Origin: Lanius collurio
Taxonomy: Eukaryota; Chordata; Aves; Passeriformes; Laniidae
Assembly (NCBI GenBank): GCA_020086605.1
Contig: JACBWW010000040.1
Coordinates: forward strand, 4,445,663-4,509,662
Reading direction: 5' to 3'
DNA length: 64,000 bases
Numbering within the stretch: position 1 is the first letter of the stretch; each line of letters begins with the position of its first letter. The notes under the pieces are model-generated. The model saw only the letters and a list, made by a program, of their open reading frames with translations, had not been told where the DNA came from and ran no database searches. This document shows, one piece after another, positions 37,849 to 50,200 of this stretch. Made by a program: the position numbers and the translations under genes.

Positions 37849-38017
37849 GGAGAAAAGGACTCTTTTTTGGTATGGAGGTTTCCCAGAGATGTCTCTCAGG
37901 TTCATATTTATTGTTTATTGCCCGTAAAACTGTGTTTCTATGCTTCACAAAGCCATCATTTCGATGTAGTCTGCCTAGCCTGAAATGATAAATGAAAGCA
38001 ATGAAGGGAGAGGAAGG

Positions 38018-38140
38018 GTGTTCTGGTGATTAAAACTCTGGATTTGACTTGAGAAAGTAGGTTTCAGCACCATCTCTGCCACCAACTTTGGGGTGACTTT
38101 TGACCAATCGTTTAATCTCTTTGGGCTTGTGAGAACTGGG
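38018..38140 (+). repeat. MIR-type SINE fragment (tRNA-like head and core)
   Basis: GGTGATTAAAACTCTGGATTTG, then GTTTCAGCACCATCTCTGCCACCAACTTTGGGGTGACTTTTGACCAATCGTTTAATCTCTTTGGGC. This is the MIR order: box-region head, TCTGCCAC, GTGACCTTGGGCAA-like block and TTAATCTCT. The 3' half is lost or unrecognisable. Confidence 0.75.
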
Positions 38141-40379
38141 GAGAACAGGGATTTCTCCCTGTGAATTTTTTTTTGTGAGTATTTTTATTTCCCTTGTCTG
38201 GCTAGGCTGTCCAGGTTTTTCCACTGGGAATCCTTTTTGCTATGTAAAGTGTGACCAAAATGGGGTGCCACTGTAATTTAAACTCCTGTTCCCGGTATTT
38301 TAACAATGCATTCATGGATATACAGAGAGAAAACCGTACAGTAATTAGAAAGGATTTGAATGGTGAGAGTGTGAACAGTGGCAAACCTCAGAGAGATCCT
38401 TTTCTGACTGGAGCAGGTTTATTTCCCTCAGTGGTGATTGAAATTAATATAGGCTCTTATTTTATGGAAGTACTCGTAAACTGGAGGAAGTGTGATGGCC
38501 TGTAGATGTAAAAGGTCAGAACAAATGATCTAATAGTCCTTTTTAGCCTTAAAACTATGAAGGAAAAATGAAGGCTTTTAAAAATTATTCTTTTACCGCA
38601 GTTAGACAGGAAATGGCGATGGGATGGCAAATCTTAACCCCCAGGCCTGGACACTGCCTATTTCTCTCTCCTTTTGCTCATCCCTATGCCAGTAAGTTTC
38701 CAATGGGGCTGGATGTCCCAGAGGGTCTCTGAGCTACCTCCCTAAAGGGTGCCTGAAAGGCAGTCAAAAAAACCCTCTTGTCAGGAGGCTTTAATTCACT
38801 GTTACCGGTGATCACCTCTCCTTGGCAGTGTAAGGGTGCATAAATCAAGAAATGGTTGAAAACTTCTGCTCTGGTCTTTGCCAGCAGTTAAAGACAGCTC
38901 ACATCAGCCACGTTTATGTGCCCATCTTGATTCCCTGTGTGTGTTCCTATTGCTGATCAGGGCACTTCTTACCACCATTGTCAAACCAGCCTGTGGCCCT
39001 CTTTTAATTTTCCCTTTTTCTACTTACCCTGTAATTAAATACCCCTAAAGTGACAAACACATGAAGAGCTTAATCTACAGCCCTGTTGCACACCATTCAC
39101 ACGAGTGCACCTTGGTAGGAGGCTTTCCAGACAGAGGCACATAATTGCTCATCAAGGCCATTGTTTTTGCTGCAAGTGTGGTCTGGATCAAGGGCTCAGC
39201 ATGCACTAGGCAGTGCAGTAATTCCCTTATGGTTTAGAGGTTCCAAACTCAGACCAGGAGCCTTCCTTTGGCCACTTCTTTTAACTTCTCCAGGCAGAGA
39301 GGGACATTCCATGAATGATTCACACTGTGAGGGGTGACGTTACGGCCCCCCAAACCACCATCGTGTTGTGGAGGTACATGGACAGGGAGCTCTCCCTTCC
39401 CAAGCCCTATCCAGGTAGGGTGTTAGGGGCTTCACAATCCACAGGCCATGCAGGATCATCATGCTTGGCAGTCCTCTGTGGAACTCTCCTGTAAGTTTGT
39501 CTAATCGTGTTTACAATCCATTTGTATTCCTGGTCTGTGCTACCTGCTGTGCACTGAGTTGCATAATTTAGTTATTCTTTGTAAAAGTGTTTCTTATGGG
39601 CTATTTTAACCCTGCTGCCTCCTAATTGGGTGCGCCCTGGTTCTTATGCTGTGAGAAATAATGACTAATTCTTTGCTGTTTGCTTTCCCTGTACTGTTCA
39701 TGATTTTATAGACTTTATTCTGTGTTGTCTGATTTTCCTCTATCATTTTGTAGCTTGAAGGGTCACATTTTTTACAGAAGTCAGCACAATGAGAGATAAA
39801 TAGAGGATTTGGTTGGTTATTGCAGATCTTGAAATGTAGAAGAAAAATTGATCATCAGCTGAACTACACATTAAATTTTAGACTTTCTATTAAAAAAGTT
39901 AAAAAACCCCAAACCTTTATAAGGCCAGTTTGATGTTTAACATCAGTTTCATTTCAACATCGAATCCTTTTGTTTTTATTCAAGCTGACAACTAAATATC
40001 AGAGTCCAAGAGATTTTATACGAAAGGCTTGAGACATTTTTGGTTTGAGAGTTGCAAAATGTTTGCACACTCCTCTGCAATTTTCCTCCTCGAGCTGCCC
40101 ATTCAGTCCAATCAAAATCTCAGCAAATCTGCATCTTCCCCACCCAAAAAGCTTGGTTTTACCCAGGCAGAAAGAGAAGCTGGCTTGAAAAATTTAACCT
40201 AAACCACACATATTAGACTGAATACAAAAACTCACCCAACACAAATCCGTCAAAGGTCTTGTGCCAGGCAGATTTCCCATGGATTTTATTTTATGTGCGC
40301 TAAACACTCCACCAAACAAAGCCCATCCAGAAACGTGAACTCAAGAGCTGTTTAACACTGTAGATTTTCCCCTTGTATA
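38141..40379. other. Non-coding stretch, no gene seen
   Basis: No open frame of note lies between 38510 and 40630 on either strand and no repeat was recognised. It is ordinary intronic or intergenic sequence. Confidence 0.45.
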
Positions 40380-40560
40380 ACAATTATGGAAACAGGCTCG
40401 CTAATTGACATCGGATGCGACACTGTGAGTATGTGAATGGTGTTCAATAGCCATCATAATTCCTCATTTTACTGCTTTTGGTGGCGTAGGCCAGTTGTTG
40501 TGTGTAGTAGGAGAAAATACAAAACACGCCGTTCCAGCGCCAAACTACCTGAAGATTATT
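40380..40560. promoter_or_regulatory. CpG-retaining, repeat-free patch, possible conserved element
   Basis: GGCTCGCTAATTGACATCGGATGCGACAC, then ATAGCCATCATAATTCCTC and ACACGCCGTTCCAGCGCC give CpGs and TAATT cores in otherwise CpG-poor DNA. A GTGAGT word at 40425 could be a donor, but no matching convincing exon exists. The call is tentative. Confidence 0.25.
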
Positions 40561-42419
40561 GCTTTTCCCTGCTGGCCAAGTGCGCCTGAATTTTCTCACC
40601 TTCTCAAGCTCAGGTCTTTGTTCCTTTATTTATGTTTTATAAGAGGAAGAAACTAATTAATCTCTTTCCTGGAGAAATGCAGGCGTGTGCTTGTTCCCAC
40701 CTGAATTTTGCTGAGGGTGAATTCCTCCCTGCTGCAGTTTTGAGTCCTTGGAAACGAATGGGAACGGATCTGCCTGGTCCTGATGTCTGCTGGAGCTGGG
40801 CTGGCTGGCTGGCCTGAGGTCCTTTTGGGGACCCAAGAGGGTAAAACTTATTGGTGAGAGGTTTGTCCCTTGTGTGGCAATCAGAGCCATGGGTGCTGGG
40901 AAGAATCTTTGTCCATAGCACAAATATTGTCTGGGATAGTCTGATGTTTGGCTGTAACTGCACATGAGAGTTTCAGCTAACCTGAGCAAGCTTTTGTTTC
41001 CTTCCCATCCTGGTAGTGTGGGATTCAGTCTTACTCTCTGTATTCTGAGTCTGCCTAAAAACTGATTTTTAGTCATAAAAGGAGGAAATAATTTAAAAAT
41101 TGATTCAACTGAAATATATAGACTTTGCTTGAAATATTCAATATCCAGTAGAAAATCCCCTGTATTGTATGCTAGGTTTATTTAGAGTAAATCTAGGAAG
41201 ATCAAGATACATTTTAATATACAAATTATATTTGTTTTTAAGCTACAATATTCTATCTGGACTCAGCCTTCTTCCATTCTTTTAAACATTAATCTTCCTT
41301 TTTGCCCCTAATCCTTTCTTTGCTACAATGAGCTTTCACTATGTGTGTGTGGGGAGGGAAGGCCCTATTAGATTATAACATTTTATGAGTTGTCAACGAT
41401 ATAATGACATTAGCCACCTGACTGAGAAAGTAAAAACCTTTGTGGTGTCACATAACAGGTTAGAATGGGCTGGTAAGCCCTTGTGAAATAAACAAGGTAA
41501 AAAAAAAAATTAAAATCCTCCAAAATGTGTATTTAAATGGGTGGCTCTTACCCCTCCCTGCTTATTAGACCACTGAGAGCACATTAAATATTTTATACGT
41601 ATATATCTTTCTGCCTCTCCAAAATAGATAGAGATAGGCATACATACATCAGTACATGCACACAGGCATAGACACACAAGTCTTTCAAAATCAGAAAGGT
41701 CTCAAATTTAATTGGAATGGAAAATGCTAACTAATTGGCATCCAAATTTGATTTACTGTAGAAACCTCATATTTGTTTGAAACACAACACTATGTCTTGG
41801 AACACAAGCCCAGTCCTTCAAAAATCATACATGAGAACTGTGGAAGAATCAATTAAAGTTGATTTGGCAGATCTGCTTTTGACAAATATAAAGAAATCTC
41901 TGATTAGGCTGAGAAGAAAAGAATCCCTCTTTCGTGCTCTCTCTATTCTCTCCCTCTTTAAAGGCAGTAGATGTCAGAAGGGGGTGGGTAGTGATATGCA
42001 AAACATGGCCTCCATAACCAAAGTAGCCTGCAAAATTAGGTGTCAGCATGCAAAGCTTATTGATGTATGAATGCGGAAAATGAAAGCCGGCAGTAGACAG
42101 ACGGGGCTAAAGGTGAGACAGCCACAGTGAAAGCAGCTGTACATCTACGTCAAGGTGTTGCTATATGAGCCTGCTTTTTTCTGGAGGGCCACAGCCTAAC
42201 AAGCTGTGCCTGGCCATAAAATGATGAAACAATACAATGTAGGCACACACTGTGTGAATACCAAATAAATTGACTCGGGCCCCCCCACACCCCTTCAAAG
42301 TAGGCCTGTGCGTTCATTAATAAATTCATATTCTGAGTTTTCAATAAAAGAAGAAAATGCAGTGTAAACTGGAGTTACTTAGTGACACCCAGCTCATTGC
42401 TTTTTATTGTTGCTTGCAG
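40561..42419. other. Non-coding stretch, no gene seen
   Basis: A degenerate AT/CA-rich tract lies at about 41600-41680 (ATACGTATATATC, ACATACATCAGTACATGCACAC). No gene was recognised. Confidence 0.4.
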
Positions 42420-42593
42420 CTACGAAGCCTTCGCTGTGCACTAGTAGAATTTATTACTGTCTGTCTTTGTGGCAAGTTGGCGAAGTGAGCCTTTTGAAGA
42501 AAATTGACCCACACTTCATGAATATGATGAAAAATGCCAATAACACTACAAAGACAAAGCTCTTGACATTAGTGTGCAAAGAACTAAGAGACG
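42420..42593 (+). CDS. Weak candidate exon (174 nt), unidentified product
   Basis: It is preceded by CTTTTTATTGTTGCTTGCAG, a good acceptor, and followed by GTAATG, a weak donor. The length is divisible by three and one frame is open throughout, containing KKIDPHFMNMMKNANNTTK. No family is recognised, and the open frame runs on past the donor into GC-rich sequence, which weakens the case. The right part (AAAATTGACCCACACTTCATGAATATG) also looks like a conserved non-coding element. Confidence 0.15.
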
Positions 42594-42874
42594 GTAATGA
42601 AAATATTGCAATTACAAATCATATCCCTCCTCCCCGGCCGAGGGGCGTGGGGCATCCGGGGGCCGCTGGGGAGCCCCAGGACCCTGCTGGATGTGGGGTG
42701 GGCTGGAGAAAGAGGGGGGGGCAGGCACTGTTTCACCACCTGGCCCCCTCCTCATCCTCCATGCTCTGGAGGAGGGAAGGGGTGAGAAGAGGAAAGCAAG
42801 CGAAGTGCTTAATCCAACAAGGATTTCCCTCCTAGAAGGTTGCCCCTCTTCCCTCTGAGCCTGCGTGCAGAGGG
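42594..42874. other. GC-rich non-coding stretch
   Basis: CCCCGGCCGAGGGGCGTGGGGC and G-runs (AGAGGGGGGGGC at about 42711-42722) make a short GC-rich patch. No promoter elements could be defined. Confidence 0.35.
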
Positions 42875-43010
42875 AGAGTGGTCTTGTTGCTAAGGCACAA
42901 GATTAGCAGCCATGGGGTCCAGCTTGTGCCTGCCCTTTGTCCATGCTCTTCCTAGAAGCTCCTGGACACAAATCACTATAAGATTGTGCCTTAATTTCCC
43001 CCTCTGTAAA
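42875..43010 (+). repeat. MIR-type SINE fragment
   Basis: GTGGTCTTGTTGCTAAGGCACAAGATTAGCAGCCATGGGGTCCAGCTTGTGCCTGCC corresponds to a diverged tRNA-like head. AAATCACTATAAGATTGTGCCTTAATTTCCCCCTCTGTAAAATA corresponds to the core (CTCAGTTTCCCCATCTGTAAAAT). It is old and diverged. Confidence 0.65.
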
Positions 43011-45330
43011 ATATTTTTTCCTTCTGTGCTTTTTGAATGGAGCTTCCCTGACTGGCATCTCTTCTGAGCTACCTCATTCTGCTTGTGTGCCTGCACCCCT
43101 GCACTCTTTTGGTGTTGCAGTAACAACGATAGGTTAAAAATTAGCATTTTACAAGCAGAAAGGTCTGTCTCATGGTCTTTGTCCTGGAAAGAGGCAAGAA
43201 GAAGGAATGTGACATGCAAAAGTTCTCCATTTAATTCTTAACCTGGTGATATGCAACTTGATCAGTTCAAATCCATAAGGAACAAATAGGGCAGGCTTTT
43301 TTTTTTTCCCCACCCAGCAGCTGATGGAGCACCGGAACAAGGCAGCTAAGAGGAACCAAGCTAAAAAAAATAAAAACAATTAAAATCAGCAATGAAAGGT
43401 TGTTTAGCCCCATGTTCAAAATTTGCCACTTTCTGAACTTATCATCAATCAAATTTTCTGTCACCAAGATAAACTGTAAGTGCCAGGCGCTTTGTTTATG
43501 CAATTCTGCTCTTATATTTATTGTGGAGAGACCTGCTAAAAATCAAATAAAAAGCAAGCATGCTATCTACTAAATTTGGATGTGACAGTCACAGGTAAAA
43601 TATCTTGCCACGTTGGACTACTGGTGCCTGTACAAATCAGTTGAGCTTTGCCGTTCTCGAACTCCTCTTCCCATTTGTAGGGGATGACACTTGTAAATGA
43701 CAGCAAGCCACAATTTTTCCTCGGTGATATGTGGCCACTGATGAGATAATCATGATGCCAGCCAGTGTGATTCTGCAGGTCTGGATGAACTGATGGGCTC
43801 TCAAATATGGGTCACCTGGGAACTGCACTTCCATCAGACCTGTGCCATTTGGGGATCCTATGCGTGAGTCCCGATGAAGTTTGGAGGTCCAGATACAGCC
43901 CCGAAGCACTCAGACCTCTGAATGCACATCAGGGGTATCTCAGCATCCTGGCCATCTCTTTTCTCATGCTGTGGTATCCTTTTTCTGTCCTGGTCATGGA
44001 AGACCTGCCACATCTGAGGAGTCAAAGTAAGTAGCTGTACCTGTGCCCCTGAGTGGCTGAATCCTTTAATGGAACATCCTCATTAGAGGCATCATGAACC
44101 CACCAGGAGGAAGTGACTCTGCTTTAGGCAGAACTAAACTGGATGTGATACAGTTTTCCATGTTATATAAATCACTTAGAGTTTAACAGTAAATTATGAG
44201 GACAAAAGAGATTGAAAAGGAAAGTGAGTAAAGAAGCATCCAAACAGCAGGAGCAGCTACTGTATAACAGGTGACAAAAATAGCAAAATGGACTGATTAT
44301 GTCTGAACATCCATCCTTCTGAAGCAACTGCAGGTTAGAAATCATTGCTTGTGTTATATGGCTTTGAAAACAAGGCCAGTGCAGAAAGCTCTGGAGGAAA
44401 ATGTGAGACCACCACATAGATCAGAACGATGCCAGTGTAAAGAACAAAAAAAAGACTGAGCCAGAGAGAGCCAGCAGATTGTCCAGCTATAAAGAGCAGT
44501 GTTGAAATCCAGGGGAAGCTTTCATCAAAGGCTGACTTAAGTACAAAAGTTCAGACCTAACTGAGGAGCAGCTCATTTTTTGTTGTTCCAGAGCAAGACC
44601 TGTCCCCCCAGATCTGAGCGAGCGAGTGAATGTTCCCTTGCTCAGCTGAACGAGGCAGTGGCACAGTCTGCCCACAGATGGGGAATCTCACAAGTAACGA
44701 TGAAGCCATTAGATAACATATTGGAGTGACTCTGCTGAGCAGGCTGAGTGCCTGCTCAGTGAAAAAAAAAGAGGGGAAGAGAAAACATTGTGTAATTATA
44801 CATCCACCCCGTTCTACAATCTCATTCTTTCTTTCTGTCTCCATCAACATTAGGCTTCTACACCTCTTTCCAGAGCATTTTGTGCCTCATCTCTCTGACA
44901 AGTGATGACCCATTTGCATTAAATAACCCTCCATAGGAAGTGACAGGTTTCATGATGGGACACTCCTTCCTGTTGCTGGAAACATGGACCAGCCTTGTAG
45001 TGAGCTGATCCCTTGATCAAAAATGTTTGTTCACCTTATTCTTTGTATCACACAAAAAGTGGAACTAGGTAATGGGACAACTTATTTGGCATAATTGATT
45101 ATGGCTTAATGATGACTGGAAATCCAGCTGTGAAACTGCTGGACTTGGCTGCAAGTCAGATACAAGGAGATACATTTTTCAGGTCTTGTCATGTTTAGCA
45201 TTTTGGGATGAACAATTTATCTACCTGGGTTCATTCTGCTGCTCCCAGAACTGATTGTATATTAGCATGCCTCATGAAAATCATGCGTGACATTACTCTT
45301 GCATCTATATATTGAAAAGAAATGAAACTG
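43011..45330. other. Non-coding stretch, no gene seen
   Basis: Contains a 12-base T run near 43298-43309 and an AGTCAAAGTAAGTAG donor-like word near 44021-44035, but the frame leading to it is stopped at 43786, so no exon is proposed. No mobile element was recognised. Confidence 0.4.
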
Positions 45331-45388
45331 GGGCTGGATAAAAGCCCTTTGAAGTCGGTGGAAATGTCTCCCATCAACTTCAATATGA
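45331..45388. repeat. Old amniote palindromic repeat fragment
   Basis: GGGCTGGATAAAAGCCCTTTGAAGTCGGTGGAAATGTCTCCCATCAACTTCAATATGA matches from memory a widespread amniote repeat of the form AAGCCCATTGAAGTCAATGG, spacer, CCATTGACTTCAATGGGCTT. The TTGAAGTCGGTGG and CCCATCAACTTCAA arms are still partly complementary. I cannot give its library name. Confidence 0.5.
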
Positions 45389-45397
45389 ACAGATGAA

Positions 45398-45530
45398 CAC
45401 AGAAATATAGGATTGGAAAGGACCTCCCGGGTCACTGAGTCAGTCCTCTGCTGTCCCCTGCCCTCCTTCATATAATCCCTTCTCCGTTGCTTGTTTCTCT
45501 TTAGCCTGTCTAAGGCTGAGGATGTGCTCA
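45398..45530 (-). mobile_element. Old CR1/L3-like LINE fragment
   Basis: GAACACAGAAATATAGGATTGGAAAGGACCTCCCGGGTCACTGAGTCAGTCCTCTGCTGTCCC follows the reverse-complement order of CR1-type 3' sequence (AGGTTGGAAGGGACCT, TCATCTAGTCCA, CCCCTGC). It is heavily diverged, older than the copy at 20711, and lies immediately next to the palindromic repeat fragment. Confidence 0.6.
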
Positions 45531-46934
45531 GCATATTGCTGAAATTGTTATCCAGAATGAGATTTCTTCATTACAGGTAACCAATGGCTCTTGCGTGTTT
45601 GATTTGTCAGCTCTTGCAGGCGTGAACAATTCCCAGCGCGTCATCTTAAAAACGTAGTCAGGTGGATGAATGCAGGTGTTGGGAAGACTGAAGGGGGTAC
45701 AGGGCTATCTGTATTCAGTCTGTGTGTTTGTCACAACTCTGAATACTCACATCACGGTTTCCAGTAAGTGGTGGATGGGATTCTTCATCCTCACAGCAAA
45801 GAGTGGGGACTGATTGCAACAAAATGAAAGGGCCCCAGCTTTGTGGGAACCTTAAAAGTTATAGGTAAAGGAAGCCCAGGTTCTTTGGATTCTTTTTTAT
45901 TTTTGCACAGTGTTCTGAATGCTGAAAGTGAAAAGAAATTGTTGAAAGGTAGAACTAGGAAGATTTCATGCCATTTTATTCAATGCCAATTATTTATAAA
46001 GAGAAAATAGAAGAGAGGGCTGGAAAGGGTTAAAATTAAAAGCTGTTTCTAAGGCCTGCAATCATAATACAATAGACTGGTGGTAGCCACAGGCAGAATT
46101 TACTGTCCTTGGTCTAGTGAACCAGTATTAACCCTTCAAGTGTCCATGATGGCTCCGTGCACAGTGTCACTTTCTGCTCCAGTGTATGGATGTATGCTTT
46201 CTGTCAGATTGCTCAATTAATTATAATTGTCCTACCTTTAAAGGGATGGCCCTGGGCATACTAGGGGGTGTGGCCCTCATGGGGTTTTATTTCAAGCCGT
46301 ATCCTACTGTCTCCCACTCAGTCAATGAATCTTACTCATCAATATTTAATGACACAAGTGTACCTTCCTTTTTTTTCCCCCTTTAAATTATTCTTCTACA
46401 CAGCTAGACAGGTGCATTGTCTTCCCGTTATGTTCTGGTGACAGAGAAGATGCTGCCTCACTCTGTGTTAGCAGCTAAGAAAGAGGTGGCTGGAGCCACC
46501 CAAAATTTTGAGCAGTGGGCATTACAGACCTCTTGTTCTGCCTCTGAGATGTGACAATAAGTGTCGTGCTACAGATTCATTACCCAACAGGTATTCATCA
46601 GCTTCAAAGCTGCTTTTACCAGCTGTAGCACTCGGGAGGAAATCTGTTTTAAGGAACAGGGCAGGAGAGACATCTCAAAGACTGTCCTTATTCTATTCTA
46701 TAGTGCCATCTCAGCTGCTCTGAAAGCTACCAGTGACACATATTGTGCTGTTCACACCTTGGTATACTCTTGGACAAGAACCACATCCTGTGTATTATTG
46801 ATATTTTATGACAAAGTAAAGCAATTTTAAAACATCAGGCTGCCCATCTGCTCTGAACTACTTTTCACAATATTCAAAATAGATGTGTTTCCCTTTTCTG
46901 TTTTCATATGAGTGAAATGCAGACCACAGTTAGG
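45531..46934. other. Non-coding stretch, no gene seen
   Basis: GATTTCTTCATTACAG directly followed by GTAACC at 45576 is a weak recursive-splice-like arrangement, much poorer than the one at 52973. No other feature was recognised. Confidence 0.4.
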
Positions 46935-47105
46935 TTATGAGACTGGGGGCCAGGAATTTTTCTACTTTTAATCCTGTCTCTGACATTGATTCCTTCATTA
47001 GCCTTGGGCAAGTCATTTCACTTGGATATATTCGAATCACCACATCTATAAAATGGAGATGCAGTGAGGTGTCATGGAGATTTATTAGGCTGTGTCTGCA
47101 GCATA
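46935..47105 (+). repeat. MIR-type SINE
   Basis: ATGAGACTGGGGGCCAGGAATTTTTCTACTTTTAATCCTGTCTCTGACATTGATTCC is followed by AGCCTTGGGCAAGTCATTTCACTTGG and CACATCTATAAAATGGAGATGCAGTG. This is a nearly complete MIR head and core in order. The right end fades out about 80 bases before the acceptor of the 57-nt exon. Confidence 0.8.
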
Positions 47106-47183
47106 CTTTGAAGAAGTCAAACCTTATACACCTGTTAATGAATGGAATTTTAAAATATGAATGAAAACATTTTCTCGTTTCAG

Positions 47184-47240
47184 AAGCCCAAGTTCTGAAG
47201 GAGTGTCCCGCCGACCCGTGACTCCCGCCGCAGTCAGCAG
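47184..47240 (+). CDS. Candidate 57-nt cassette exon, Ser/Pro/Arg-rich, product unidentified
   Basis: A clean acceptor (ACATTTTCTCGTTTCAG) precedes and AG followed by GTACGA ends it. The length is 57 nt (19 codons), so inclusion or skipping would keep the frame. With one leading base completing a codon the remainder reads SPSSEGVSRRPVTPAAVS and leaves AG for a split codon. The other two frames are broken by TGA. GC and CpG content rise sharply only within the exon (CCCGCCGACCCGTGACTCCCGCC), while both flanks are AT-rich. The RRPVTP part has the look of a phosphorylated disordered linker, as in many neuronal alternatively spliced cassettes; that is inference. I could not match it to a named gene. 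Gene direction is +. Confidence 0.5.
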
Positions 47241-50200
47241 GTACGATTTTACACTCACTGCGTAAACTCTTCCAAGAAAAATTACCTGGAACTTAACATT
47301 GTGGCAGCAACATGCCAGGCAGCTTCCTGGTCAGAATTGTGTCATTATTTATGGATTTCTTATTGTCCCTGAGAAATGAAAAAAAAAAAAAGCAGTTTTT
47401 ACAGTTTAAAAAATCTCCAGGAGTAGTTTAGGGAGTTGGTGCTCTGGGACTGGAAGATATACAGGAAAATTAGATTCCTGCATCATTTTATCACTGAGGA
47501 GTAAAATGCTGGGCTTGCGTGAGTGTTTTGCTACCAGCCTCAATGAAGCCAAGATCTCATCCAAGTGACTGGTAAGCTTTGGTGGGAGACTTGGAGGATT
47601 CATGAGAGCTTGGAGCCTTTCCTGATAGCTTGGCCAATAATCAGTGGAAGTGTCTTTAGCCTGAAGAGGAGCTTGTGAGATGAGTTGGTCCCATTCTGTA
47701 GTGCCTGCATTGACTCATTTTGGTGTGGGCAGAAAGGCATTAAAAAGGATGGGTGGCCCTGTCTGCCTCACCAGCCTGAGCCACACACCTGGGGATGAGA
47801 CACAGCTCAGCTCTGGCACCGGCCAGAACTGAAACAAGCCGCTGCCAAACTTACATTGTCTTTACTCATGCCGGACTTTCTACAGACGAGAATAAATCCC
47901 CTCCATGACTAATCTGTGCATGACTCACCAACTGTATCACAGCACAGACCTCGAGGAGCTGTGGGAAACCACGGTGCACTGAGGCATGTTTGAAATGAAC
48001 ACTGACCCCTCTCAGCAGCCAGCAGGGTTCCCACAGAAACTCAGGGCATGAGGTGGTTTCTGCAGAGCTGGGGCAGTGGGGGCACAGTGTGGTGCCCAGG
48101 CCTCCTGCTGCCCCCCCTGCTTGGCCACTTCTGGGCCAGTCCCTGAGGCTGCCAGCTACCAAGCCATTATTGCTGCTGGTTTCCCAACATCCCTGCCCAA
48201 AGCTGTGTTGAAGGGATTTTGAGGAGACCTCATGGAGCAAAGTGTGGTACAGCTGGGAATGGGAGCAGGTGATTGTGAGCTCAGTCTAAAGAGAGGAAGA
48301 CATGTTGTGTAGGAAACAGGGGTGTAAAGGTGTTACAGGGAGATAGAACAGAAATAGGAAGGGTGAGTCTCCTGCAGAAGATAAAGTAACTCCCAAAAGT
48401 GATGGTGCAATGATAAGAACAAGTTCATTTTAGTCACCCAAAGCAGTTTGAATTAAGCTCTTCCCTGTCCAGGCATATCTAACACACAGAGCTCAGCCAT
48501 GGCTGTTTCTTATGAGGAAAGCTGACAACTTGCTTCTCCAGCCCCTGCTTTACTTGATGGTCATAACCAAACCCATCATTTCTCCTAACATGTAATATTA
48601 CAGAAAGAATACTTAAAAAGTCAAGAATTTCCTTGCCTGGTCTAGTTGTAACACTATTTTAAAGCCTGTGCTCAGGCCTTGCTACTCACTGAGCCCAAAG
48701 CAGCTGGGAGTGTTTCAGAGGGAGCTTGCTTAGCCCTGGGGGAATGGGTGAAGAGGGTTTTTCTGTGACTTGTTTGCAAACCCCCGTGGCTGTTTTGAGG
48801 AGAGGCTCCTGGGATTTTACACAGTCATGTACATCCATTCTGACTCGGAAAAATGGCTTCTGTCCAGGGTTTGGGGAAAAAAAAAAAAGAAAAAGAAAGG
48901 AGGGGCCCCCTTCAAAGGCTGAGTTTTGCTGGTTTAGAAGTAAAATGTGGCTAATGAAACCGCCATTCACACATCCTTGCAGTGCTCTTCTGCTCATTCC
49001 TACATTAAATAAGGAGGCTAAGGAATGAATGCAAATGTATCCAAGTTTGTTGTGGGCAGACCGGTGGTAATAAGAGAGCACCGGGCTCCAGAAGCACCTG
49101 GAAGTGCAGATAAGATCAGATCAGGTCAAAGAGGGAGCCTGGCAGCCATGGTTCTGCTCCGTGGTGAGCCGCAGCCCAGCTTGCCAGGAGCAGGTGCCAC
49201 TGGCCTCTCTTCAGCTCTGCACCCTGCCAGTGAGGAGCCAGATCCTTTCCCTGGGAGACCATGGGCTGTAGGGGAGGAAAATCACAAACAGAAGTCGTTA
49301 TTTCCGCTTTTCTCAGTATTCCACTGTGCCCCAAGTTGCTGCTTGCTTGGTAAGCTTCAGGCTGTTTGGTTTGCTCTTTTCTGAATATGGTGGTGTCATT
49401 TCCATGCTGGAAGCCTGTTTCACCATGTTTCTGGCAAATCCCTTTGGTTAGACTTGTTTCGCCACATCATGGTCTCTTTTTACAGCCCACATCTGCCAGG
49501 AAAGCTTTGTCATTCATTGTATTTCTCTCTACCGTGTTCGTTTTCAGCTGGCACAAAATGTCCTTGTGTTTCTGAAGTAATGCAAAGCCTCCTGGCTCAG
49601 TGGTCAGAGCAGAAGGGCTGGAGGGAGCATAGTCCTTCCACCACTGGCTGTAAGTAGTGTTCAGAAGTGGGGAAAATGAGGAAAAACGAGATCCTCAGCA
49701 CACACAAATTAGGCTATGGGACTTCCACTCCGCTAGCATCCCTTCAAGAGACAGCTGCCCCAGGCACCTCCAAGTTTAGCTGTGTCCACTCCTGGCTCCT
49801 TCTGGTGGAGAGGAGCTTTTTGCCAGAAGCAGTTCCACACTTGTGACTTTCAGGGCTGCATTTTTCCTCCCTTTCCCTGTTACTTGTCTTGTCATGGATG
49901 AGAACCATGTTGGTGAGGGCAACTGTGCTTAAACTTGGGACAGAACTGTGTTTTGGTCACTGGGTTTGTACAGCCACCGTGCAAATGCACCAGAAATACG
50001 TAATAATACATGTAAAGTTGTTGAATTGCTGTTCTGTTGACAAGGTGCATTATCCATGGCAGAATTCATGGATACTTTGTACAAGGCCAAAAGGAGGAAC
50101 AAAAGTCCTTCTGACCATAGTTTTGCCACAGTCTCTTAGTTGGATCATGTTTGACAAAAGGCTTTCTTGAAGCTCTTTGGAGAAAGTTTACGTGATTTTT

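Noticed and set aside
43779..44026. Possible exon ending at a GTAAGT donor
   Set aside because: The frame leading into the donor is interrupted by a TGA at 43786, shortly after the only reasonable acceptor.
45576..45581. Second possible recursive splice site (ATTACAG followed by GTAACC)
   Set aside because: The pyrimidine tract is short and interrupted by purines, and GTAACC is a weak donor.
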